Source: Kalaharituber pfeilii
Lineage: Eukaryota; Ascomycota; Pezizomycetes; Pezizales; Pezizaceae
NCBI GenBank assembly: GCA_015179045.1
Contig: WHUZ01000009.1
Coordinates: forward strand, 310,001 to 374,000
DNA: 64,000 nucleotides
Direction of reading: 5' to 3'
This document shows, in pieces, positions 23,841 through 35,280 of the stretch (position 1 is its first letter; every line of letters starts with the position of its first letter). A program made the position numbers and the translations under genes. The notes beneath the pieces were generated by a model. It was not told the origin of the DNA, made no database searches, and worked only from the letters and a program-made list of their open reading frames with translations.

Positions 23841-25357
23841 CGCGATGTCTCCGGACAGTCCTTTTGGACTGTCCTGACTGTCCTGACTGTCCCGAAGGTT
23901 GCATAACTGACTGTCCCGTCTTGCATATGGTGCGGCTGAGCTCACTGTCTTGGTGTGGCAGACTGTCTTAGTGCGGCAGATATTTTCGGTGCAGGGTAAT
24001 CAGTGCGCCTAACTCTCCGAACTGGGAAATTTTTCTTTGATAATTCGCACTGTAGCTACTGGTTTTGAGATTTTCATTTTTGCAAGACTCCAACACAATT
24101 ACAAAGGCTTCACGCACTTTACATCCCAGATATTTTCCAGCCGATACATATATTCATATAGTACTCGCGAATCCTTATTTAATTTTTCTGCCCTATACTT
24201 GCTTTGTGCTCACTAAAATGTCACTCTCCACTGCAACCAGTACCTTGAGTGCGAAACAGACCTGGACTCCACACCCGAGCCTTCCAAAGGAGCTTGTTTC
24301 GGTAGTAATAAAGGTTGTAGAAGAGATGCCTGAATTACATTGTGAAGAACCTATGGATGGCGAGCAATATGCATGGCCAAATATGGCTTTAGTAGACTCC
24401 AGGACTATGCATTTACCAAAGGCTTCGCTGTGGTGACTTTGAGTGGGTCTGAAAAGAAAGGTCGTATACGCTATGGATGTGTACATCATGGCAAGCCCCG
24501 AGATACTAGAAAACTAGATGCAGAGAATTCTGAAGGTATGTCAATATATTTTAATTAAGACGTATGTACTAATATATATATAGTACAGCGCAGACACCAG
24601 ACCAACACACAAGCCAAAGGATGTCTATGGGCAATATCTATCAATTTGCGAGATAGTGGAACAGATACTTGGGTGCTTGCGATATCAGATAAAATCCATA
24701 CTCATCCTTTGGCACCAAATCCATTAATATATATCTAGCATAAATGTCACAATACTGATTATCAGCAAGCAGTAGGAGATGCTATACAGCATAGGTGAGC
24801 AGAATTGAGTTACAATATGTCCTTACACTTTCGTACAGAAGAAGGAATGCAGTTGAATCTTAAAGCATACTATAACAGCCGTCATAGCAGTAAAATTCCT
24901 ATTACTGTTGAGGAAAGAATCAATCGGATATTAAGGGAAGTAACAACAGCTGGTTGTCATACCACTGATCATTCTACAATCCCAACAGTACCTCATTACT
25001 TTGCACCAGACGTATCTTCCAGCATATTGCCCCAACGTGAAAATAACGAAAAAGCAGCTGGTCGTACCTTGACAGGAGCTGAAATGGCAGAAAGGCAGCG
25101 AAAGTGGGCACGGACAGAGAATGTGGAGCGTAATAAGACTCAAGATTGTATCACTGTATCTTCTACTGCATCAGTATGATATATCATTCTGTATTTCGTA
25201 CAATTATGTATTTAGGTACTTCGCTTTTTTATTGAATTCTCGCTAGTGGCCAAGTTTGAGACAGGCAGCTCAGCCGCACCATATGCAAGACGGGACAGTC
25301 AGTTATGCAACCTTCGGGACAGTCAGGACAGTCCAACAGGACTGTCCGGAGACATCC
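23841..25357 (+). mobile_element. MULE-like DNA transposon, deletion derivative
   Basis: Long terminal inverted repeats occupy 23841-23942 and 25267-25357. They contain repeated GGACTGTCC/GACTGTCC motifs and end GATGTCTCCGGACAGTCC. The left copy has one extra 11-bp CTGACTGTCCT unit. The same 11 bp, CGGTCGTTATC, flanks both ends (23830-23840 and 25358-25368), matching the 9-11 bp duplications of Mutator-like elements. The interior encodes a FAR1-like DNA-binding domain but no recognisable DDE transposase domain, so the copy should be non-autonomous. Confidence 0.85.
24218..25179 (+). pseudogene. FAR1-domain ORF inside the MULE, broken
   Basis: The ORF opens with MSLSTATSTLSAKQTW. After DGEQYAWPNMA the reading continues only in another frame, as YGFSRLQDYAFTKGFAVV. 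An intron of GT-AG type (about 24535-24588) then joins to TQAKGCLWAISINL and HTHPLAPNPL. The pattern GFAVV...C..HHG...KGC.W...H.HPL fits the zinc-binding FAR1 domain found at the N-terminus of MULE transposases. A stop follows. A last open segment (24805-25179) ends VSSTASV. The catalytic domain is missing. Confidence 0.7.
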
Positions 25358-25368
25358 CGGTCGTTATC

Positions 25369-25929
25369 ATAAACAGGCGACCCGAGCCCCGGGACGCCAT
25401 TCAGTTATTAGCCCACGAGATGCCTGGTATTACGATGCAAGAGGTGTGAACCAGGCTTTAAGCACAACTGGATGGCATAAGAACTTGGGTCCGAAGTCTA
25501 CAATAGACTCCACAGACTTGCCTATAGACACAAAGAGAGTTATTTGCCGTGTTCCACCCTCAGCTGTGTCACGACGCGGTTCGCGAATGCTGTTGGGAAG
25601 ACATAGCCGGGCAGATTGAGAAATCAAATATAGAGACAGACCTGGAACAAAGGCTTAGTTGAGTTTTTTTTTTTTTTTTTTTTTTCCCACGATAGTGGTG
25701 GAGCTGCGTAACACCGTGCCACGGTTGGCGCAATGATGGCGAAGGTTCTCTAGCTCAATACACTGAGAAACTGTATAATATGACGCCACATAGTCAACAA
25801 GAGTTGCTCTTAGTTTTCATTCCCATTTCCAAATAGGTCATTGAAAGGCTACCATTTTTCATACTTTGCACCCTTCTCCTTCTTAGTTGTTCAGTACTCA
25901 GTCTATGCTGTCTTGGACTATGACGAGGC
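25369..25929. other. Intergenic, with poly(T) run
   Basis: No gene is recognised. A run of about 22 T (25665-25687) may be the tail of another antisense retroinsertion, but no hairpin or target duplication is evident. Confidence 0.4.
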
Positions 25930-26261
25930 ACAGATGGTGTAGAGATTTTTTTTTTTTGTTTATATCATTAACCGCATGCCGCCCTATGGGCTATGGCGAT
26001 ATGGTGTAGAGAAGAGGAGGAGACGACGGAACACATCTAGAATAGGTGTGGGGCCTAGACGCGGTTAAGGGCCTCCCGAAGGCGAGAGAGGAGAACCGAG
26101 ACCTAGTAGTAGAACTGATGAGTGGGTGGAGCACTGACCAAGGCATTTTTCCTTTATTTCCTTTTGTTTCCTCGTTTACTTTATCTCCTATGTATTTATT
26201 TTGCCATAGCCCCCAGAGCGGCACGCGAACAGTGATATATATATATATATTTAAAACAAAA

Positions 26262-26294
<33 letters not shown>
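25930..26294 (+). mobile_element. LINE 3' fragment carrying a nested mini-insertion
   Basis: The coding part resumes after a nested insert as a decayed version of the ...CRWCGE-EETTAHIW zinc-knuckle region seen at 34.9 kb. It is followed by a 3' untranslated region, the hairpin GCCATAGCCCCCAGAGCGGC...GCG and a long A run. An 8-bp sequence, GACGAGGC, flanks the whole fragment (25922-25929 and 26295-26302). It ends 443 bp before the stop codon of Hsp70-like unit 2. Confidence 0.7.
25946..26000 (-). mobile_element. 55-bp hairpin-plus-A insertion nested in LINE
   Basis: On the minus strand this reads TCGCCATAGCCC...GGGCGGCATGCGG, then TTAATGATATAAAC and A. It is flanked by ATGGTGTAGAGA on both sides (25934-25945 and 26001-26012). 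It sits in the zinc-knuckle codons of the host LINE fragment, 2 bp from the equivalent site used at 34870. Confidence 0.75.
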
Positions 26295-26296
<2 letters not shown>

Positions 26297-26736
26297 CGAG
26301 GCTCGGTTCTTTTTTTTTTTTGTCTTTTAATCATTCCTCGCATGCTGCAAGAAGGAAACTACGTACAAAACAATGCAAGTCTCGCGGTGAAGGTACAAGA
26401 GCAAACTAGAACAAAAAGACACAAGAACAAAGTCAGACCAAAGTCAGACCAATGATTCTCCTTCAAATCCTCTATGTCATATTTCCGCCACTTTTGTTGG
26501 ATACATTATTAAATCACTTCTGGGAATTAGTATGCCCTGCTTATACCTCTGCCAGGTCCCCTACTTGTGATCCAGCTTTCCATCATAAGTGATACCCCGT
26601 AAGTGGAATATCGCAGCATTACTGTAATACTAATATCGTTAAGATTTTCGGCCGAGCTCACAATACACTGGTGACCTATGCTCGAATGGCAAGCCTTGAT
26701 TTGGGTCATCTTGCTCACAGGTCCCAACAGGCCTCC

Positions 26737-29191
26737 TTAAAAAAACCTCACCGTGGTAGCATCGCCATGCTGCACACCATTACATTTCAGGCTGAAGGTA
26801 AGCTGAGCCGAGTGAATGTGCATAACTAGGTTGTAGTTGATGACGTAGTAAACCTCTCCTTTTGGAGATTTTCGTGTTTTGAAATGTCGTCGAAGCTTTT
26901 GGAGATCGCAGCGAATAGAACAAACTTCGTAGACATCTGTTCTTAAGTGATTAGATCAAATTAATTACATCAAGACTGATACTAAGTCGACCACTTACTT
27001 GGATGGGTACTACGTTGTTCGACTTGAGTGCGCGGTGAATTACTCGCAAGCAAAACGATAGTGGCAGTGAAATCGGTATCGTATGGTTGAAACATACGAT
27101 AAAAACCAATGGATAGCTCCTTTGTTGCTCCAATCTCATCCCCCTATAGAAAAAACAGATCCATGCTCTTAGCTCTCACGACATACAGTTCTCTTTACCC
27201 ATCAGTTCTATAGAACTTACCTGTTTGACATACCAGGTGACAATACACGAGGCCTTGTACTTCCCCTCAAGAGGACACCAAAATCGACTTTCATAAGGAT
27301 GTATCTCCGCATCGTATATGGGATCAGCAGCAACACCGTAATTTCGTCTTGCTCTTCTACTGTTGATTCGTATGTTTTCTAGGCCGCAAATAACTGCCCC
27401 TCGGGCAACAGCGCTCCAACTACATCCACTTATCAGTTGACCTGTCCAGCATTCTGTTGAAACACATCATCTCACGCGTTGGTCGGCAGCACAACTTCTA
27501 TATTACCAGCATCCTGGGAATGTGTCTCAAGATGTTTTTTCACTCTTTTGTACAGGTAACTGGAAGAACCAAAGCCTCCAATGAGAACTATAGTCTGTAC
27601 TCAATTTTTGATTATGTCAGAAGATGTTGCACAGATTGTTGGGGAGACTTACAGATGCTGGTTTGTGCTTTCCCTTTATGATGGTATCAAGTTGTTCTTG
27701 AATCAATCGTAAAATCTCTTCAATGACAGGCTCAAAAATTGATTGCATATCAGCCCTTGAAATATCCAAGAATCCATCCTGAACCTTTCTCCTATAATCA
27801 TCGGGCACACCTGGAACCTCGCAGTCCATCCCATCTTGGTCATTAGAATCCTGAAATATTCGCTTTAGACGCTCATCAAAATCCTTCATCATTTTTTGGT
27901 AGGGCCTGCCCTTGGCAACCATCTCATCGACACTATACTGAATCATAAATGTGATGCACATGTACTGGTTGGGTCAGAGCCTTACATTTTTGTACCAAGC
28001 CGACGTCTGACAAATGCCTCAAACCGAAGATTGAGAAACACTGATCCACACAAGCCTCCACCCACACCCACTTCCTTAACCTCAAATCTAGGAGCTACTT
28101 GCAAGATTTCATATGAAACCAAGTCCTTGAGGCAAGGGAAGTTAGATGTCAACGACAAACAGTGTTATTGCCGTGATCTGAATAGAGATTCAAGGCAAAC
28201 TTACGACAGTTCCTCCTCCACAATCTGCTAGAACAAAAGTATCACCCACCTATTCATTAGATATGAGGTTAGCACATAGTAATTGAGCAATTATATCACG
28301 ATAGTTACCTTCAGTTTTCCTGGAAAACGATCTGTTAAACAATACAGAGCAGCTGCCTCTGGTTCTGTAATTAGTACTATATCATCCTTTGAACCTATAC
28401 CAGCATTATTGGCTGCTCTTAAGGTCAGCGCCTTCGCAGCCTCACTCCAGACCTACGGTTTTCTCTCATTAGTATGCTGCAATTCATGAACTGATATAGT
28501 TGATTGAGTGCATACAGCAGGGATAGTTAAGTGATATTCAATTGGAATCACTTTCCAGAATTCAGTACCAAAATCTTTACTCAGAACTTGTAGTGCATGG
28601 TCTTTAATTGCTTTGAGGTAGTCTGAAACTGCATCGACAGGTTTTTTATATGGTGGAAGTGCTGCTTGTATTATTTTAAGACCTAGTGGATCCACTGATG
28701 ACAGCTCTTCTGAAGTGGGATCAAGGAGAAGCTTCATGTAGCGCAGAAGTTTTCTATCTTGATGAAAGTTCTCAGCTGTAGCTAGGAAACCCCATTTGAG
28801 AGTCCCGTCATCCAAGTATTTCATTTCGGATGGCACTTTATCTGCATCAAGCCCACCCTTCAAGTGAAAGGGCATCAGTTTGGTTTTATCCATTTTCAGA
28901 AAGCATGGTGTCACATACCACAGCACCTGGCCATTGCCTGATTGGTGTGATTTCCTTTGGCGACAAAGTATTCGCCTATAATTTCCAAACGGATCAATAT
29001 CAACATTGTCCAGGTCAACCGTGGAGACTTCAATGCTGTAGGCGAAGGAGACATACCCATGCAATGCCTGAGTACGTTGTTCCAAAATCAATCCCGATAA
29101 TGATCCTATGTTCCGGTTTTGACGACACGGCTGGAGCGGAGAACGGCAACCTGACTGGAAACAAGAACGACGACCACGAGAATGGCGACAT
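26737..29191 (-). CDS. Hsp70-like ATPase, unit 2 (HSPA12-type)
   Basis: Eleven exons: 29057-29191, 28919-28975, 28516-28857, 28309-28452, 28205-28249, 27986-28125, 27653-27932, 27476-27594, 27221-27419, 26999-27143 and 26737-26936. They splice without a stop to 601 residues. Actin-fold nucleotide-binding motifs are intact: GIDFGTTYSG (33-42), ADCGGGT (234-240, on its own 45-nt exon) and LIGGFGSS (about 385-392). The later SRRARRNYGV block and the C-terminal beta-rich region are typical of fungal Hsp70-like proteins related to HSPA12, which lack the classical peptide-binding and lid layout. The N-terminus carries 24 residues absent from the sisters, between MS and EHRIIIG; it is Ser/Phe/Pro-rich with few charges and could act as a targeting peptide. 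The divergent partner starts 1375 bp upstream. Confidence 0.88.
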
Positions 29192-29924
29192 GATTTTCTA
29201 AGATGAGTGCTTTAAAGTATACCGTAAGCCGGAGAAACCTGTGGAAATAGAGGAATGCCCCCCTTATAATTCTTTCACCTAGTATTTACAGTAAAGGGTC
29301 TGTGTCACCATATGCATTGAAATATTACCAAAGGGCTCTGAAGAATTTCTTACGCGGGATTGGCTGATGGAACAAGCTTGTTTGAGAGCCGACACAGAAA
29401 CGCATACTCGTACTGTACCTCGTACTTTGCTAGGCTGAGTGGGTGGGTGGGCTTGCAGAGAAAGGGCCTTCCCTTGAAGGGCTAGCGCATCCTGGGCAGC
29501 CTGATACGGCGTTCCAATCAAATTTGTACTTTGTAAATTGCACTGATAGTCTCATGCCATTGCATTGACTTGCGATTGAACCAGCATCTAATTATTGGTA
29601 ATAATCATGATTCGAATTCCGATTGGCGCTTTACCTATTCCAATTGGTCTCAGCAGTACCATGAATGTAGTCGGTCGGAGGGTTGGTGCAACCAGACTAC
29701 CATGAATGAATGTTACATATCATACATACTCAGTTGGAAAATATTTCACAGCTACATCAGTTTTAGTGAGAGACTACAGGCAGGTAGAGTGTTGACGGTG
29801 AAAAGAACCTTAAGGCATGGTCAAGCTAAGCCCTGTTTGTACAGTGCGCGTAGCTGTTGGTACAATATTCTCGATCATCCTAGGTGTACTTACCGGTGGC
29901 ACAAACTGACTTGTCAGGCCTTCC

Positions 29925-29981
29925 CTATAGTAAGCTGGTAGCCTGTATGCGGGGTTATGCGACCCAGAAAAAAAAGAGAGG
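29925..29981 (+). mobile_element. 57-bp family 2 mini-insertion
   Basis: The insert reads AGCTGGTAGCCTGTATGCGG, then GGTTATGCGACCCAG and A-rich sequence. It is bracketed by CTTGTCAGGCCTTCC (29910-29924) and CTTGTCAGGCCCTCC (29982-29996), a 15-bp target duplication with one mismatch. The duplicated sequence is itself part of a block conserved upstream of units 1, 3 and 4. Confidence 0.75.
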
Positions 29982-30391
29982 CTTGTCAGGCCCTCCATAT
30001 GCATACTCAAGATCAGAGACACTGCCCCACTTGCTCTGGCTGCGACTGAGGGGGTATTGTGCATATAGTTATTACGGCCCCGAAAAGCCAGCGAACATTC
30101 GATCTTGGTTCAATCAATGTGCGACATGCGCACACAGTGTAGGTAGCTATGGTGGCTCCACAACAGCGCTTGATACTTTTAGTTGATTCAGTCTGGCGCT
30201 TGATGATTCAACGCGCTGGAGATCAATCCCACAGGCCGCCAAGATTCTCGGCCTTCCACAATTGTCTGCATAAATCAAGCAACAGAGCCTAGCTATTGCC
30301 TACTGGCACTTCAGTTTCATTGAGTAGCCAGACAGTATTGATATTGTGTGAATTGTTTCATCCCCGGTCAATCAAAGGTGCATGACGCTGA

Positions 30392-30399
30392 TTTATAAT
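30392..30399 (+). promoter_or_regulatory. TATA-like element and conserved promoter block, unit 2
   Basis: TTTATAATC lies 174 bp before the coiled-coil ATG. From here to the start codon the sequence is collinear with 48122-48318 in unit 4, including shared cores ACAAGCGAAAAAA and GTACGTTATTA-like TATACGTTATTA. A decayed version precedes the unit 3 stub. The conservation across copies supports a core promoter. Confidence 0.5.
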
Positions 30400-30565
30400 C
30401 TACGCTTCCACTGTCTCTCACTCCTTATGGTTACTCGAATTTAGCAAGATCTCTGAAAACAAGCGAAAAAACAGGGGACGTCTCTCAGGCCCATGATCTT
30501 AACTATCACCTGTTATACGTTATTAAACCTTTCATCTCAAACGTTGAATGTCTACTTCTCGCAAG

Positions 30566-32040
30566 ATGCTCGACTCAATTAAGAACAAGTGCGCCAGCTT
30601 GAAGGATTTGGCCGGATGGCCAATGGGGTCCGATTCACAATACCTAAGTTAGTAGTCTTGTTCACCAGTACACGAACACCTATCAACAAGAACACATATT
30701 GATTTGTGTGCTCAGGTAGCGAACCTTCCACTTCAGCTGTGGAGGCTTCAGTACCCTCTTCGGAACATCGCCCTTTCGATAGCCCAAACACCGCTGCTCA
30801 CCAGGTAGGTAATACAACTCATTCCTCCTTTCACTCTTGCCTACTATGATATGTGTACATGCAGATGATGCTGACTTAGCTGATCCTTACATACAGCACA
30901 ACGGATTGAGAGAACATGGACACCTGAGGCATTGTGCTAGCTGCAATGCACTGGAAGAACAACTCCAGGCTTCCAAAGCTACAGAACAAGAACTCTGGAA
31001 GCAACTAAATGCCTCAGAAGTTTACATACAAAACCTGCGACAGGAACTCACACGATCAGGGGCTCTCATCGGAAATTATCATGCAAAAGTCGGACAAGTG
31101 GAAGAAGAAAAGCTCCAGTATCAGCATCAATTCGAGGAGCTAGTTAAACTGCATTTAGGATCGCTCGGGAAAGGCCTTCCATTGCACGCAGATGATTCGT
31201 ATTTCAGACGAGAGTTGAGAAATCTGGTAAAGGATATAATGCAATGGGCACGCAACGCTACGTGGGGTCAGCCACAACTGACACAAGAACTCTGGCGGAC
31301 TACTCCTCTCTGTCAAAACTTTGTCAAAGTAGTGGAAAAGAAATTTCTCAATCTTGGTGGCCTCCTTGTAACGAAGAGTATAGGCAATAGATTGAGGACA
31401 AGACTTGTAGAGGCATTCCTTTGCCATGAGTTGCTGGAGGGAATCATTGATTCTCGTGCGAATCCGGTGGGACTACAGAAGGCTTCGCTTTCAACTATGA
31501 CTGATTCCATGATATGCTCAGGTATCTCAGCTCTTAAACCCCATCTCAAAGGAAGATGCATTTCCACTGATATGCAACTTGGATGCAGACGAAGATCGGC
31601 AGTCATGGAAGGCCCTCACCGTTCATCGCTTGACAAACAACAATGAAAATTTCCTGCAATCACAGCAACTGGAAATTAATGAATTAACGGACTCCCTTCA
31701 TGAGGCACTGGAACCATTGTGCTCGAGCTCGCCAAAAGCCACAAAACAAGGTTTACGGGATATTGTCAATAGAGTTGCGCATCTAAGCTTGGAAGTTTCC
31801 AAGTTGCCGTTTCTTTTGACTCACAATTCTATTGATCCTGGTAATGAAATTGACACCAATTACATGGAGGATGTGGATATCGATTGCGAGGGGGTAGGAG
31901 AACAGGGAGATCATGAAGCCCATTGCAAGACGACCATCGTCCTTTGCGCTCCCTGGGCCAAAACGACTTTTGATGCAGAAGGGAAATATGAAAGAAAATT
32001 TACTTTGCTTTCGAAGGGATATGTGTCGTCTCTTCATTAA
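30566..32040 (+). CDS. Coiled-coil partner protein, unit 2
   Basis: Four exons (30566-30647, 30716-30804, 30897-31521, 31589-32040) give 415 residues. The exon phases are identical to those of the unit 4 paralogue; exons 1 and 2 total 171 nt in both. The order is a 57-residue Ser-rich head, a CxxC motif (CASCNALEEQL), a coiled coil of roughly 80 residues, then a globular region. The globular region opens with GLPLHADDSYFRREL and DIMQWARNAT, and continues with RLRTRLVEAFLCHELLE and, after the last intron, WKALTVHRLTNNNENF and a tail ending AEGKYE...GYVSSLH. I know no function for this family. It is divergent from the Hsp70-like gene of the same unit, a pairing repeated in units 4 and 5 and formerly in unit 3. 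No signal peptide or membrane segment is seen. Confidence 0.85.
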
Positions 32041-32270
32041 ACTCGGTCAGAAGCGCTCGTTGACACATTGTCATCTCCTAGCTCTCTTTTCAGTTGTGGG
32101 CATATGCCAAAGTTTCTCAATTGTATGTGTTTACACGCATGTTACGACACACTACGGGCATTTAGGTAGTCTGGCTAGCATTTAGGTGCCGTACTCCTGA
32201 ATATATTATGAAAATAATTAAAAATTATATCTAGATCGTACTTCAGGGTGAGGGCTGACAGGATGTCTCC

Positions 32271-33133
32271 GGACTGGCTGGACAGTAAAAGGAAGATCAC
32301 GTTTACAAACAGATATCGACTACCAGTAAGTATATCACAAGGCGGCAGCATTGCCGTACAAGAGAGCAGTAAATTTTTCTTACATCCTCAGATTATATTA
32401 GACCAAGTATAAGTACATTGACCCCTCCAATAAGCAGCGCGTAAGCTGAATTCTGGAGAAGCAGTTTCTAGAGTCTCAGCTCTCTCTTGTCAATCTTGTG
32501 AAGTACAGTATGAACGCAGCTCAAGAGCCTATATTAAATGTCAATGAAATATATGCCTGCACTATTATATAAAATATGGACTACCATGCAGACATCAATT
32601 CATCTTTCGTATCTCGTTAACACAAGAACACTTATTCCTATTCAGCACCTCCATCCTCACTAGCAAATTGATGATGAACGCCACTACAAAATGTTCTTGT
32701 CATAGCCCTTAGGATGGCATAGGAGCAATAATACACATATAAACACTACAAACTAGATCATACATACCAGCATTACCGCATACGGAATCACTGACCCTTC
32801 AAGATCTATTCCTGTCGACCTGGCATTACTAACACCTCTAGTATAGTACATGACCATGATGAGTAGACTAGATAGAATATGCTCAAGCTCGTGCCCCTCA
32901 AGTTAGAGAGGTCATGTCTTTTGAGCTACAGGGCGAGGATTCCGAAGTTCTTGCTAAATGAGTTGAAGAATTCATTACCGCTCTAAGGCGCGAAATGTCA
33001 GTCAATTGCAAAAGTTGTATCCTCTACTGCGCCAGTATGAAGCTATTCCTAATTCTAATATCATACAAATTAGGGATATTCCATACAGTACGTCACAGTC
33101 CGGGCGAACAGTTGGCGACATCCCGAAAGATAC
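32271..33133 (+). mobile_element. Decayed second copy of the MULE family
   Basis: The left end GGATGTCTCCGGACTGGC and right end CAGTTGGCGACATCC resemble the termini of the element at 23841-25357. Near the right end the sequence encoding VSSTAPV-stop matches VSSTASV-stop of that element. There is no clean target duplication and no open frame, so this is an old, degenerate copy. Confidence 0.45.
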
Positions 33134-34167
33134 CGTCACAGTCTAATAGGGTTGCATGCACACGAGCAATGAACGGAAAAATGAAAAAATAAAAAATAAA
33201 ATTAAAAATAAAATAAAAACTAAAAAACGGAGGATTGATGGCGTGAACAGGCTGGGGAACTAATGTATCTGAATGAATGATTATTGGTATAACCAACGGT
33301 ACAATACACACCTAAAGTAATTGGTTCGCGAAAGTTTGGTGACGAACTCGCCAGGTCAACCATCATTAAGTATAATATTTATGGACCATTAATATACGTA
33401 GGCCTTGAGTTACGGAATGCTCATTATCTTCCATGGGGTCCCCTGAGGCGATGTTCGCTGACACTCATCAGGCCCACTTTAGGAGCTCATCCTTCGTTCG
33501 ATGTAGTCTTGTGCCCTCGAATGAATATCACTTTCGCTCCTGAAATTTGAGCAACTGCAGGCACTCTCAGAGGAAGCAAAAAGCAAGACTATCACGTGAA
33601 TGGTCCGTTTGAGCAGATGAAACGGTTAAAATGAAAAATGTCGCTACAGGTGTTTTCCATCCCCAAGGAGCCTTTGAGCTATATGACTTTGGAAGAAAAA
33701 AAAAAAAAAAAAGTTTATACATAAATGGCATTGGGTTATGGTTTCAATATTTGCATCGTATACCCTCACAAGATTTTGTATATGAAACTAAGTATGCAGG
33801 AAACGAATAAGAACATGAAGCAGGCACTGTGCCAAATTGCTGAAAGTTTGCGGATTATTCCTCCAGAGCCTGCTGTTGGAAAAAAAAAAAAAAAAGTGAT
33901 AATATTGCAACCGCAGGTGGCTGCGCTGACTAAATCTGACTGATATGTCACGTGATACTCACATTGAGCTTAACTGGAGACGGTAAAAGCCTGGAGATGC
34001 GTTCAGATCCACAAATACCACAGTCCTGATCTGCTTCAGAGCACAAAATACGCAGCCAATAAGTGCCGAATGGGCAAGCCTTGGGCAGAAATATATAATT
34101 AGAACCTGGTGCATAGCAGTTGTAATTGTATCTTGACCATCCTTCTGCACACCTGGTTGAATCCACA
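33134..34167. other. Intergenic, A-rich low complexity
   Basis: Includes an A/T-only stretch around 33176-33225 and A runs at about 33694 and 33880. I see no gene. The A runs may be tails of tiny retroinsertions, but target duplications are not convincing. Confidence 0.45.
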
Positions 34168-34330
34168 TCACACAACACACAAAACGGAGAGACAAGAATG
34201 GGAAAGATGCGTCGAACAAGAAGAGGACCAAGGCTGCAAAGCGACATACATGGATGAGAGCCGTATAAACGGTCGAACAGGTCTAGGAGTCTGGAGTCTG
34301 GGGAGACAAAAATCGACCCCGTGTTACCTC

Positions 34331-34370
34331 TTTTTTTTCTTTTTTCCTTTTTTTTTAATACCAGTACTGC
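34331..34370 (-). mobile_element. About 40-bp LINE-tail insertion in RNase H
   Basis: On the minus strand the insert reads GCAGTACTGGTATT followed by interrupted A. This resembles the GCGAGTACTGATATT-A tail at 63500. It is flanked by TACCTC on both sides (34325-34330 and 34371-34376) and splits the RNase H coding sequence between its first and second motifs. Confidence 0.55.
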
Positions 34371-34869
34371 TACCTCGAGAGCCACGATCAACGACGCCGA
34401 ACTCATAGCAATTGCCAAGGCACTAGACCACGGGGATGAAGAAACCCTGATACTGACGGACCCCTAAACAGCCATAAAAAAAAATCAAGGACATAGCAGA
34501 AGGCAAACCAACCCCGGAGGGCACAGCACAACTGGCGAGAACGGCATGGGAAAGAAGGACCCAGAGAGGGGATCTAGACGTAGCAATCATGTGGGCCAAA
34601 AGCCACCGGGGCATAAAAGGAAACGAGGAAGCAGACCGCGGGGCGAGAGTCGGAACCTTCCTACAACACGAGCCCGAAACAGTCACAGAGAACGGCATGC
34701 GCATGGAGGCGAAAGCGCAACGAGCCGAAGAAAGAAACAGACTAGGGCTCACCTACAACGCCTGGGTCACCTAACCGGAACGCTAGGAGGCCTATTAGGC
34801 GGGAAAGCACTCAAATCATGGAGGTACAGGACAGGGAAGGCAGACAATCAGGAGTGCAGATGGTGCGGA

Positions 34870-34933
34870 TTTTTTTTTTTTTTATTTTTTTTTTTATTTC
34901 ATTAATCGCGTGCCGCCCTAGGGGCTATGGCGA
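34870..34933 (-). mobile_element. 64-bp hairpin-plus-A insertion nested in LINE
   Basis: On the minus strand it reads CTCGCCATAGCCCCTAGGGC, GGCACGCGATTAATGAAAT and A-rich sequence. The 14-bp GCAGATGGTGCGGA flanks it on both sides (34856-34869 and 34934-34947). It disrupts the zinc-knuckle codons, at almost the same position as the insertion at 25946. Confidence 0.8.
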
Positions 34934-35247
34934 GCAGATGGTGCGGAGAAGCAGAGGAAACAACGGCACACATCTGGGGGCACTGCAGAATATGGAAAAG
35001 GAAGTGGCCGGCGGGGTGGACAGGCCTGTTCACACCCAAAAAAGGGGAAGACAAGGAGACGACGGACACGCTGGTGACGCTGCTGATGTGGGTGAAGTCG
35101 GCAGAATAGGCGAAGGACGAAGAGGCTTCACTACACTTCTACAACCACTCATATCCGTTATTTCAAGGTAATTCTTTATTTTTTATTTTTCATTTTCTCA
35201 TATGTACTTAGCAGCGCCATAGCCCTCAGGGCGGCAAGCGTGTAATG

Positions 35248-35280
<33 letters not shown>

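Larger units (their letters stand above)
34180..35280 (+). mobile_element. LINE 3' fragment: RNase H and zinc knuckle
   Basis: Flanked by TCACACAACACA on both sides (34168-34179 and 35281-35292), so the whole 1.1 kb is one 5'-truncated insertion. It encodes the C-terminus of a Tad/I-like non-LTR ORF2. The RNase H acidic positions are visible in YMDESRINGRTGLGVW, DAELIAIAKAL, LILTD and WAKSHRGIKGNEEAD. The zinc-knuckle CRWCGEAEETTAHIWGHC follows. Stops and frameshifts make it non-functional. Two antisense mini-insertions interrupt it (34331-34370 and 34870-34933). The 3' end has the family hairpin GCGCCATAGCCCTCAGGGC and about 28 A. It lies 572 bp from the stop of Hsp70-like unit 3. Confidence 0.85.

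Noticed and set aside
30566..32040. Reading the coiled-coil genes as LINE ORF1 proteins
   Set aside because: They have conserved introns, conserved divergent placement and no adjacent reverse transcriptase or poly(A) tail.
33176..33230. A/T-only stretch as an origin or matrix-attachment site
   Set aside because: Only low complexity; no consensus I can support.
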